Origin: Mycobacterium sp. ELW1
GTDB taxonomy: Bacteria; Actinomycetota; Actinomycetes; Mycobacteriales; Mycobacteriaceae
Reading direction: 5' to 3'
Assembly (NCBI RefSeq): GCF_008329905.1
Contig: NZ_CP032155.1
Coordinates: 4,526,001-4,590,000, forward strand
Length of the DNA stretch: 64,000 nucleotides
The notes under the pieces were generated by a model. The model had not been told where the DNA came from and did no database searches. It saw only the letters and a list, made by a program, of their open reading frames with translations. Positions 10,501 to 17,875 of the stretch are shown piece by piece (positions within the stretch are counted from its first letter, which is position 1; each line of letters starts with the position of its first letter). The position numbers and the translations under genes were made by a program.

Positions 10501-10717
10501 TCAGCGCGCTGCGGGTGGCGCCCGCCAATCGGCCTGAACCCGTCAGCAGCAGAACAGATTCCGGGTCGGTCCCGGCGGTGATGTGTGCCGCCGCCGCCGC
10601 CACCAGCAGGCTGGTCTTGCCGGTGCCCGGGCCGCCGACGATACGAACCGTGCCGCGCAATTCCGGGCGCAGCACATCGGCAGGTTCGGTCGCCCGGGCC
10701 AGCAGTGCGGTGGTCAT
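7580..10717 (-). CDS. adnA: AdnA, helicase-nuclease subunit of AdnAB
   Basis: Partner of AdnB in double-strand break end resection (1045 residues from ATG at 10717). Walker A GGPGTGKTS lies near residues 27-35. The motif II region reads VDDAQ instead of the DExQ of the AdnB motor, fitting a weaker or structural motor. The C-terminal nuclease has VDVKTGK and a cysteine set: one Cys in LADCPLRW and three in CAHCPMRPSC near the end, the spacing of AddB/AdnA-type iron-sulfur nucleases. A longer frame to 11056 was rejected because it runs through the divergent lipV gene and is basic low-complexity sequence. adnA comes first in the operon and adnB follows with a 4-bp overlap. Confidence 0.95.
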   Translation of the reverse strand: MTTALLARATEPADVLRPELRGTVRIVGGPGTGKTSLLVAAAAAHITAGTDPESVLLLTGSGRLAGATRSALTARLLAARSAEPCRAVVREPLVRSVHSYAFAVLRQAAARAGDPPPRLVTGAEQDGIIRELLAGDVEDGDASASRWPEVLRPALTTGGFANELRDLLARCAERGVDPQHLQRIGRLSGRPEWAAAGRFAQQYEQVMLLRAAVGTAAPQATVPALGAAELVGAALEALASDPDLLAAERARIRLLLVDDAQHLDPQAARLVRVLAAGAELTLLAGDPNQAVFGFRGADPAVLTAADTPVVELGRSHRCAPAVARAISGIAAGLPGNSAWRVLDGNAGRTGDDGSVSVRIAGSAHAEAALIADTLRRAHLVDGVPWSQLAVIVRSPSAAAALPRALAGAGVPVDAAQLAGPVAEQPAAQALLGVLSATADGLTGELAVALLTGPIGRVDPVTLRQLRRALRRGGSGEFGEQLVRALTTGPVDLPATLARPVNRVRAVLAAAARGHRGHRDPRYTLWQAWERSGLQRGWLSAAERGGTDGALADRNLHAITALFDIADDYVTRTAGASLRGLVDHVAGLQLPPAGVDGRTMSETVAVLSPHAALDRDWDLVVIAGVQDGLWPNTTPRGGVLGTQRLLDVLDGLGDDVSTRAPLLAEERRLLIAAMGRARRGLLITAVDSDAGDDAALPSPFVTELEGYACADDVRPAQPVVAPPVLSPSAVVGRLRAVVCAPAGTVTDGERATAAQQLARLAADGVAGADPAQWYGMTSVSTVEPLWSGDQHTVTLSPSTVQTLADCPLRWLAERHGGAGRRDLRSTLGSVVHALIADSASSAEQLVIELEKLWSTIPFDSTWYADNELDRHAAMLEAFVAWRSATRHELTEIGTEVAVDGVIAESGEGQPGVRVRGRVDRLERDAEGRLVIVDVKTGKSPVTKDDAQRHAQLGLYQLAIADGALADGDRPGGGRLVYVAKPNASGATEREQSALTADSTAQWRQTVQQAAAATAGPQFIARVNDGCAHCPMRPSCPAHTAPRTESS

Positions 10718-10764
10718 GCCAGCGATACCACCACGGCCCACCGACAGAAACGCCAAGTGGCAGC

Positions 10765-11559
10765 ATGAGGTACGTGACCCACGATCTTCACGTCCACCGC
10801 TTCGGGCCGCCCGGACCGATCCGGATCCTGGCCATCCACGGTTTGACCGGCCACGGCCGCCGCTGGCGGGCACTCTCGGAGAACCACCTTCCGGAGTTCG
10901 CCATGGCCGCACCCGATCTGATCGGCCACGGCCGGTCGTCGTGGTCGGCCCCGTGGACCATCGATGCCAATGTCGCCGCGCTGGCGAGCCTGGTCGAGAA
11001 GGACGCCGACGGGCCGGTGCTGGTGGTGGGCCACTCCTTCGGCGGTGCGATCGCAATGCATCTGGCGGCGGCGTGCCCGGACCTGGTGTCCGGGTTGGTG
11101 CTGCTGGATCCCGCGATCGGCCTGGACGGACAGTGGATGCGCGAGATCGCCGACTCGATGCTGTCCTCCCCCGACTACCCCGACCGCGACGAGGCCCGCA
11201 CCGAGAAGTTCAGCGGCTCATGGGCCGACGTGGACCCGGCCGAACTCGACGAGGACCTCGACGAGCACCTGATCGAACTGCCCAATGGGCGCTTCGGCTG
11301 GCGGATCTGCGTGCCCGCGATGATGTCGTACTGGAGTGAGCTCGCCCGCGATATCGTGCTGCCGCGCACCGGGACTCCGACGACGCTGATACGCGCACAG
11401 TGGACGGATCCGCCGTACGTGAGTCAGGAATTACTCGACGGCCTGGCAGGGCGGCTCGGCGACGATTTCACCCTGGCCGACTTCGATTGCCTGCACATGG
11501 TGCCGCACGCGAAACCGGAGGAGACCGCGAAGCTCATCCGGGATCTGCTGGAGTCGTAG
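10765..11559 (+). CDS. lipV: Alpha/beta hydrolase LipV
   Basis: Serine hydrolase of the alpha/beta fold, annotated as lipase/esterase LipV (Rv3203) in M. tuberculosis. The oxyanion-region HG motif is in AIHGLTGHGRRW, the nucleophile elbow is GHSFGG, and the C-terminal histidine lies in DFDCLHMVPHAKPEE, so Ser, Asp and His candidates are all present. The length of 264 residues is normal. ATG at 10765 is used; GTG at 10774 is an alternative. It is divergent from adnA (47 bp between start codons) and followed 2 bp later by the alkyltransferase-like gene, probably an operon. Natural substrate is not evident from the sequence. Confidence 0.92.
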   Translation: MRYVTHDLHVHRFGPPGPIRILAIHGLTGHGRRWRALSENHLPEFAMAAPDLIGHGRSSWSAPWTIDANVAALASLVEKDADGPVLVVGHSFGGAIAMHLAAACPDLVSGLVLLDPAIGLDGQWMREIADSMLSSPDYPDRDEARTEKFSGSWADVDPAELDEDLDEHLIELPNGRFGWRICVPAMMSYWSELARDIVLPRTGTPTTLIRAQWTDPPYVSQELLDGLAGRLGDDFTLADFDCLHMVPHAKPEETAKLIRDLLES

Positions 11560-11561
11560 CG

Positions 11562-11858
11562 ATGGCCCCGATCACCGACGCGCAAGTCGAGCGGGTGCGC
11601 GAGCTGGTCGCGTCCATTCCGGCCGGCCGGGTCGCCACCTACGGTGACATCGCTTCGGCGGCACAGCTTTCCAGCCCGCGCATCGTCGGCTGGATCATGC
11701 GCACCGATTCCTCTGACCTGGCGTGGCATCGGGTGATCACCGCGTCCGGGCGGCCCGCCGCCCACCTGTCGACACGGCAACTCGAATTGCTGCGCACCGA
11801 AGGTGTGCTGGCCCACGACGGCCGGGTGGACTTGGCGCAGGCGCGCCACCAGTTCTAG
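11562..11858 (+). CDS. Alkyltransferase-like protein (ATL), Cys replaced by Trp
   Basis: A 98-residue protein built like the DNA-binding domain of O6-alkylguanine-DNA alkyltransferase. The helix-turn-helix segment with VATYGDIA and the arginine finger (SPRIVGWIM) are present. The active-site PCHR of true alkyltransferases reads AWHRVI, so the acceptor cysteine is a tryptophan. ATL proteins bind alkylated guanines without repairing them and recruit nucleotide excision repair (known for the family). Start ATG at 11562 lies 2 bp after the lipV stop. The stop TAG shares the CTAG at 11855-11858 with the convergent gene. Equivalent position: Rv3204. Confidence 0.9.
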   Translation: MAPITDAQVERVRELVASIPAGRVATYGDIASAAQLSSPRIVGWIMRTDSSDLAWHRVITASGRPAAHLSTRQLELLRTEGVLAHDGRVDLAQARHQF

Positions 11859-12721
11859 AGAACCAGCCGGATCAACGCGGCGGTACGTGCCAACCCGGGG
11901 AACGCGGCCGCCGTCGATCGCGGATGCAGTGCATGCACGGCGAGCCGGAAGATCAACGCGCGCAACAGCATCTGCGGCCACTCCGGCAACGCATCCCACC
12001 GCTCGATCAGACCGTCGTCGGCCTCACCCCAGGCAAGTGCGTCGACGACGACCACCCCGGCCGCCCAGGACGCCGGCCGCCAGTACGGGGTGATGTCGGT
12101 GATGCCCGGTGCCGCCGTCCCGGCGAACAACACGGTGCCGTACAAGTCGCCGTGCACCAGCTGGTTGGGACTCTTGGTGGGCTTACGCAAACCGGCCAGC
12201 TGATTGATCAGCTCGACCGACCGCTCGCCGTCCGCCGACCCGGGAGCCACCAGCGCGCCGGGCGGCAGCGAATGTAGCGGGCGTTCCTCCCAGGCGGCCC
12301 GGTCGGCGGCGATGAACACGTCGACGTCGCTCCACGGAGCGACCGGCGCCTGCGTCAGAAATCTCGGCCGTTCGAGTTTGGCGGTCGCCTCGTGCAGCCG
12401 CACCCCGGCCGACACCACCTCGTCGTGGCGGGGCTCGGGGCTACCGGCGACGAATGTGTCTGCCCGCCAACCCGAGACCACGTAGCGTCCGTCGGTCGAC
12501 CGCACCGGTCGTGCCAGCCGGACCCCGTCGACGAACAACGTCTCGCGTGCTTTGGCCGACCAGGCGGCCCTGGCGTGGTCGGCGATCACCGACAACACCA
12601 CCTCGCCGCACTTGAAGCCGCCTTCCCAGCCCGCTCCTAGCGGTTCGGGATCGTGGCCCTTGAGACCGAACGCGGCCAGTACATGCTCAGGCGGGCGCTC
12701 ATCACTCACCCCGTCAGCCAC
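11855..12721 (-). CDS. TIGR02569-family conserved actinobacterial protein
   Basis: Conserved mycobacterial protein of 288 residues at the position of Rv3205c. The sequence has a kinase-like feel: LVHGDLYGTVLF resembles the HGD catalytic loop of aminoglycoside phosphotransferase-type enzymes, followed by ITDITPYWRP where such enzymes have a metal-binding aspartate. An N-terminal region PEHVLAAFGLKG and a glycine-containing loop (PLGAGWEGGFK) precede it. No substrate can be inferred. GTG at 12721 is used; GTG at 12709 (V-S-D-E-R) is equally plausible. It converges on the ATL gene with shared stop bases. Confidence 0.8.
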   Translation of the reverse strand: MADGVSDERPPEHVLAAFGLKGHDPEPLGAGWEGGFKCGEVVLSVIADHARAAWSAKARETLFVDGVRLARPVRSTDGRYVVSGWRADTFVAGSPEPRHDEVVSAGVRLHEATAKLERPRFLTQAPVAPWSDVDVFIAADRAAWEERPLHSLPPGALVAPGSADGERSVELINQLAGLRKPTKSPNQLVHGDLYGTVLFAGTAAPGITDITPYWRPASWAAGVVVVDALAWGEADDGLIERWDALPEWPQMLLRALIFRLAVHALHPRSTAAAFPGLARTAALIRLVL

Positions 12722-12757
12722 CCCGACAGCCTAAATTGTCGCGACGCAAAGTAGCCG

Positions 12758-13933
12758 TCAGTAGAGCACCATGTCGGGATCGATTTGCTTCGCCCAGGCC
12801 ACGATGCCGCCCTGCAGGTGCATCGCATCGGCGAAACCGGCCTTCTTCACCACCGCCAGCAGCTCTGCTGAGCGAACCCCGGTCTTGCAGTACAGCACCG
12901 GGATGCGGTCGTGTGGCAACCTCGACAAGCCCTCGCCGGACTCGATCGCCGACTTCGGGATGAGCTCGGCGCCGGTGATGTGATTGATCTCCCACTCGAC
13001 CGGCTCGCGGACATCGATCAACGCCAGGTTCTTCCCGGAATCGAGCAGCTCACGCAGTTCGAGCGGGGTGACGGTGGAATCCTGCGCCGCGTCGGCCGCG
13101 GCGTCGGACACCACGCCGCAGAACGACTCGTAGTCGATCAGCTCGGTGATCTTCGGGGTCTCCGGATCCTTGCGGATGGCGATCGTGCGGTACGTCATGG
13201 CCAGCGCGTCGTACATCATGAGCCGGCCCAGGAGGGTCTCCCCGATGCCGGTGATGAGCTTGATGGCCTCGGTGCCCATGATCGACGCGATCGACGCGCA
13301 CAGGATCCCCAGGACACCACCCTCGGCGCAGGACGGCACCATCCCCGGTGGCGGCGGCTCGGGATAGAGGTCGCGGTAGTTCAGGCCCAGTCCGTCGGGC
13401 GCGTCCTCCCAGAACACCGAGACCTGGCCCTCGAAGCGGTAGATCGAACCCCACACGTACGGCTTGTGCGCGAGCACCGCGGCGTCGTTCACCAGATAGC
13501 GGGTGGCGAAGTTGTCGGTGCCGTCGAGGATCAGGTCGTACTGCTCGAACAGCTGCACCGCGTTGTCGGGTTCCAGCCGCTGCTCGTGCAGGCGGACGGT
13601 CACCAGCGGATTGATCTCGAGGATGGAGTCGCGCGCGCTGTCGGCCTTGGAACGGCCGATATCGGACTGGCCGTGGATGATCTGGCGCTGCAGGTTGGAC
13701 TCGTCGACGACGTCGAACTCGACGATGCCGATCGTGCCGACACCGGCGGCCGCCAGGTAGAGCAGCGTCGGCGAGCCGAGTCCGCCCGCGCCGATCACCA
13801 GCACCTTGGCGTTCTTCAAGCGCTTCTGCCCGTCGACACCGAGATCGGGGATGATCAGGTGTCGGCTGTACCGCGCGACCTCGTCGCGAGTGAGCTCGGC
13901 GGCTGGCTCGACCAGCGGCGGCAACGAGGGCAC
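12758..13933 (-). CDS. moeZ: Adenylyltransferase/sulfurtransferase MoeZ
   Basis: Two-domain enzyme (391 residues) that adenylates and then thiocarboxylates the C-terminus of small ubiquitin-like sulfur carriers, such as CysO for cysteine synthesis and MoaD-type proteins for molybdopterin. The N-terminal E1-like domain has VIGAGGLGSP and the DGTDNFATRYL segment; the C-terminal rhodanese domain carries the active cysteine in YCKTGVRS. GTG at 13933 is chosen: GGAG lies 5 bases upstream and the resulting start (V-P-S-L-P-P-L-V-E-P) lines up with the known MoeZ N-terminus and length of 392. Frames reading further upstream lack family similarity. Position equals Rv3206c. Confidence 0.95.
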   Translation of the reverse strand: MPSLPPLVEPAAELTRDEVARYSRHLIIPDLGVDGQKRLKNAKVLVIGAGGLGSPTLLYLAAAGVGTIGIVEFDVVDESNLQRQIIHGQSDIGRSKADSARDSILEINPLVTVRLHEQRLEPDNAVQLFEQYDLILDGTDNFATRYLVNDAAVLAHKPYVWGSIYRFEGQVSVFWEDAPDGLGLNYRDLYPEPPPPGMVPSCAEGGVLGILCASIASIMGTEAIKLITGIGETLLGRLMMYDALAMTYRTIAIRKDPETPKITELIDYESFCGVVSDAAADAAQDSTVTPLELRELLDSGKNLALIDVREPVEWEINHITGAELIPKSAIESGEGLSRLPHDRIPVLYCKTGVRSAELLAVVKKAGFADAMHLQGGIVAWAKQIDPDMVLY

Positions 13934-14060
13934 CGGCACTCCTAGGATCGGCTCGGTTTGGCGCACGCCCGACCGACGTTCACCATCCATCTCAACAGCT
14001 GGCCAGAGCAACGGCAAACAGCGGTGGAGGCTTCCCGACTGTGCTCCGGTCAGGCGGTCG

Positions 14061-15098
14061 TCAGGCGATCGGATACGGCCAGGGGTTGAACCGGCAGGTC
14101 TTGCCGTCGGCCTTGACGTACTCCGGATCGAAGCGGGACGCATCGTCGTCGGCGGTCGAGAAGGTCTGCTGCATCATCACCGGCGCCAGCCCACCGCTGT
14201 CGGCGCAGGGCTCGTGGTGTTGGTAGCCGATGGCGTGGCCGACCTCATGGTTGATCAGGTATTGCCGGTAGGAGCCGATGTCACCCTGGAACGGCACCGC
14301 ACCGCGCACCCATCGCGACTCGTTGATGAAGACCCGGGGTTGCGCGTCGGGCCCGTAGGCCGGGTTGTAGCAGGACGACTCCAGCGGGATCTCGTACCCG
14401 CAGCCTTCGCGCACCGTCATCGGCGACGTCAGCGACACCCGGAAGTCGGGCTTGACGTCCGGGGTGTCGACGCGCTGAAAGGCGAACTGCGGATTGTGAA
14501 TCCAGCTCTTGGGGTTGCCCAGGGTCTCGGTGACCATGCGGGCGAATCCTTCGTCACCGCCGAACGACGCGGTGTCGACACCGTCTTCGACTTCCACGGT
14601 GTAGGTGAACGTCTTGGCGGTTCCGTCCCCGACCTTCGGCGTCGCGCCCGGCACGATGTGCCACGTCTTGGCGCCGGCCTCGGTGAACGCCCCGCCCTCG
14701 GGCAGGATCCCGGTAGGCAGGTTGGCGTCGAACTCGGTGAGCCCGCGGGGCGGCGCCCCGATGATCGCCGTGCCGCTCGACCCGATCGTCGGCGGGCCTT
14801 GCACCGGGCCCTGGGCGGTGTGCTGAGCCGCGGGCGCGGCGGTGCCGGTGATCGTTTGGTAGAGCACCACTCCGGTGACCACCACCAGAACCGGCAGGGC
14901 GTACGCGCGCCAGCCGTAGGTGGAGATGAACCGCCCCAGCCAGCTCTGTTTACGCCATTGGCGGTGCTGATCCCGATTGGATCTGGCCCGGCCCGACTCC
15001 CCCGCCAACGGGTCGCGCAACGCGCGCAGCGGCTCGCGCCACTCGTCGCGCAGCACCGGCACACGACCGCCGCCGCGGTGCCCCGGGTCGTAGGTCAC
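14061..15098 (-). CDS. DUF3152 membrane-anchored, metzincin-like protein
   Basis: Conserved actinobacterial protein (345 residues) at the position of Rv3207c. A basic N-terminal stretch is followed by one membrane segment (YALPVLVVVTGVVLYQTI) and a Pro/Ala-rich spacer, so the bulk of the protein should be outside the membrane. The C-terminal DUF3152 domain contains HEVGHAIGYQHH, which fits the HEXXHXXGXXH zinc-binding motif of metzincin proteases. A cysteine pair (CGYEIP and SCYNPAYGP) may form a disulfide. GTG at 15098 is preferred because further upstream the frame is only Arg-rich sequence. Protease activity is an inference from the motif. Confidence 0.85.
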   Translation of the reverse strand: MTYDPGHRGGGRVPVLRDEWREPLRALRDPLAGESGRARSNRDQHRQWRKQSWLGRFISTYGWRAYALPVLVVVTGVVLYQTITGTAAPAAQHTAQGPVQGPPTIGSSGTAIIGAPPRGLTEFDANLPTGILPEGGAFTEAGAKTWHIVPGATPKVGDGTAKTFTYTVEVEDGVDTASFGGDEGFARMVTETLGNPKSWIHNPQFAFQRVDTPDVKPDFRVSLTSPMTVREGCGYEIPLESSCYNPAYGPDAQPRVFINESRWVRGAVPFQGDIGSYRQYLINHEVGHAIGYQHHEPCADSGGLAPVMMQQTFSTADDDASRFDPEYVKADGKTCRFNPWPYPIA

Positions 15099-15193
15099 CG
15101 CCCCAGGATGGCACAACAGCCGAACACGGGAGTTCCGGCGCGCCCGTGCCCGCCGGACGCAGCTACGGGCGAGTAACCCCGCCCGGGTAGTAA

Positions 15194-15937
<744 letters not shown>

Positions 15938-15940
15938 CGG

Positions 15941-16192
15941 CTACGCGCCGGCAGCACCGCCGGCACCGATCCCGAACCCGACTCGCCGCACGTCAGCGAC
16001 ACCGATTTCGACATAGCTGATCTTGGCGGTCTGCACCAGGAAGCGGCGGCCCTTGTCGTCGCTCAGGCTCAGCACATCCGGGCCGTCCTTGGCGAACGCC
16101 GAGGTCACCAGCTCTTCGACCTCAGCGGGCGTCTGGGAGCTGGCGAACACGAGCTCACGCGGACTGTCCGTGACACCGATCTTGACCTCCAC
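15941..16192 (-). CDS. DUF3107 small conserved protein
   Basis: Eighty-three-residue protein matching the actinobacterial DUF3107 family (TB9.4, Rv3208A in M. tuberculosis). It begins M-E-V-K-I-G-V-T-D-S-P-R-E-L and contains LSDDKGRRFLVQTAKISYVEIG, a compact alpha/beta pattern with no membrane segment or signal peptide, then a Gly/Ala-rich tail. Start codon is GTG at 16192. Function unknown; its neighbour is the convergent TetR regulator. Confidence 0.88.
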   Translation of the reverse strand: MEVKIGVTDSPRELVFASSQTPAEVEELVTSAFAKDGPDVLSLSDDKGRRFLVQTAKISYVEIGVADVRRVGFGIGAGGAAGA

Positions 16193-16378
16193 GCTGGCCC
16201 CTTCTCTCTCATCTGCGTCGTGTGCGCATCTACCCCAGGAAGGCTAGTGGACGCCGATGTCCGCGGTCGCGGCCAGCCGTTCGCGGTTAGCGAATAGGGC
16301 GTCAAGCTGCGATAACAGCATGGCAACGGACAGGCGCGCCGCGCCGTGCCGCCGCCTGGGCGTCCATAACCTTTTCCT

Positions 16379-16945
16379 GTGAGCGACAACAAGCGCCGGC
16401 AGCGGCTGGTCCAGTGGCCCCGCGTGGCGCTGACCGTCGGCGGCGTCCTGGTCGCCGCCACCGCGACGACGTTCGTGGTGCGGACCGGGGACGCCGCCAG
16501 CACGATCGCGGATTCGAGCACCACGCCGACCCGCACGGTGGTGGCAATCCCCGGTCCCCGGACGTCGACCCCGGCGCCGGCCCCGGTCACCGTCACCCTC
16601 CCCGGCCTGCCGGTGGAGACGCCGGTCCGGGTCACGCCGCCCAGCCCGGCCGCCGCCCCGATGGCCCAGGCGATGGTCGATCCCGCCGAGATCGTCTACA
16701 CCGTGGCGGGCAATCAGCGGCCCGACGATCCGGTGACGATCACCTATGCCGACGAGGTGGGCGCCCTGCGGACCGTGGAGAACGTCTCACTGCCCTGGCG
16801 GCTGACCGTCGTCCCGACCGTGCCCGTCAACTACGTGACCGCCAGCAGCAACGGAAGTCAGCTGAACTGCTGGATCACCGATGCGCGCGGGGCCACCGTG
16901 GCCGCCGCGACCGACAACACCATCTCGGCGACCTGTAACCGCTAG
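16379..16945 (+). CDS. MmpS-like membrane-anchored Pro/Thr-rich protein
   Basis: Predicted exported or membrane-anchored protein of 188 residues at the position of Rv3209. A single hydrophobic segment (VALTVGGVLVAATATTFVV) at about residues 15-33 is followed by a long Pro/Thr/Ala-rich linker and a C-terminal beta-rich domain (YTVAGNQRPDDPVTITYADE to ISATCNR) with two cysteines that could pair. The C-terminal domain resembles the extracytoplasmic fold of MmpS proteins (TVTY plus the SPW-type motif LPWRLTV), but no MmpL partner is adjacent. GTG start at 16379. Its stop shares CTAG with the convergent ferritin-like gene. Confidence 0.75.
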   Translation: MSDNKRRQRLVQWPRVALTVGGVLVAATATTFVVRTGDAASTIADSSTTPTRTVVAIPGPRTSTPAPAPVTVTLPGLPVETPVRVTPPSPAAAPMAQAMVDPAEIVYTVAGNQRPDDPVTITYADEVGALRTVENVSLPWRLTVVPTVPVNYVTASSNGSQLNCWITDARGATVAAATDNTISATCNR

Positions 16946-17625
16946 GTGAGGCCGAGCTCGCCCATCCGGTCGGCGTGCGTGCGCTGCAGCCGGTCGAAGA
17001 AATCGGCGACCTGCCCGAGGCCACCCGGGCCGGCCAGCACCAGGTCGACCAATTCGTCACGCTCGGCCAGCACGTACTGGGCCTGGGTGATCGCCTCCCC
17101 GAGCAGTCGGCGCGACCACAACGCCAGACGGCTGCGCTGGCGTCCACTGCTGGTCACGGCCTTGCGAACCTCGGCGACGACGAACTGCGAGTGCCCGGTC
17201 TCGGAGAGCACCCCGCGCACCACCGCGGCCACCTCGTCGGGCAGCACGTCGGCGATCTCGAGGTAGAAGTCCGCCGCCATCGCGTCACCGACATATGTCT
17301 TGACCAGCGCCTCGAGCCAAGTGCTCGGCGTCGTCAGCCGGTGGTAGTTCTCCAGCGCCGAGGCATACCGCGTCATCGCCGGGACGACGTCGACACCGCG
17401 GGCCTCCAGCGCCTCGCGCAGCATCTCGTAATGGGCCATCTCGGCGGCGGCCATGCTCGCCATGTTGATTCGGCCGCGCAGGTCCGGAGCCATCCGGGCC
17501 TCCTCGGTGAGCCGATAGAAGGCGGCGACCTCGCCGTAAGCCAGCAGCGCGAACAACTCGTTGACGCCGGGGTGGTCGGCGGTGATCCGCGCCGGTGATT
17601 CCGAGGCGGGCTGGGGGGCCGTCAT
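16942..17625 (-). CDS. Ferritin-like fold protein (MiaE-like)
   Basis: Helical 227-residue protein with the spacing of carboxylate and histidine ligands expected of a ferritin-like di-iron protein: E in AYGEVAAFYRL, E-x-x-H in AAAEMAHYEML, E in YHRLTT/WLEALVKTYVGDAMAADFYLE and E-x-x-H in LSETGHSQF. This pattern is used in mycobacterial annotation for MiaE-like tRNA hydroxylases, but the substrate is not shown. Position equals Rv3210c. ATG at 17625 (M-T-A-P-Q) is chosen over GTG at 17649. Divergent from rhlE. Confidence 0.8.
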   Translation of the reverse strand: MTAPQPASESPARITADHPGVNELFALLAYGEVAAFYRLTEEARMAPDLRGRINMASMAAAEMAHYEMLREALEARGVDVVPAMTRYASALENYHRLTTPSTWLEALVKTYVGDAMAADFYLEIADVLPDEVAAVVRGVLSETGHSQFVVAEVRKAVTSSGRQRSRLALWSRRLLGEAITQAQYVLAERDELVDLVLAGPGGLGQVADFFDRLQRTHADRMGELGLT

Positions 17626-17681
17626 GGCCGTCACTGTAGTCCTGGCCACAGCGTCGATCCGTCCCGGAGAGCGCGACCAGC

Positions 17682-17687
17682 TATGAT
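17682..17687 (+). promoter_or_regulatory. Candidate rhlE -10 box with long leader
   Basis: TATGAT is one base from the TATAAT consensus. If used, the transcript would begin near 17694 and leave roughly 180 bases before the rhlE ATG. This leader contains a possible stem between gggccc at 17741-17746 and gggccc at 17761-17766. The -35 region is not obvious. Confidence 0.35.
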
Positions 17688-17875
17688 GAGGGCTGACGAA
17701 CGCCGTGAGGCGTGGTCAAGGAAATGTGCGTGCATGCAGTGGGCCCGCTCCCTCAGCGCAGGGCCCGGCGAATCGGAACATCCACACGATGGCACCGACT
17801 CCATTCCGAAGTCAGAACTCGTGCGCGCGTGACAACGCATTCGAGGACCGACTACGGAAGGCACAACGCCACCAC

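Noticed and set aside
10718..11056. N-terminal extension of adnA
   Set aside because: The extension overlaps lipV and reads as Arg/Pro/Gly-rich sequence; ATG 10717 gives the proper start just before the P-loop.
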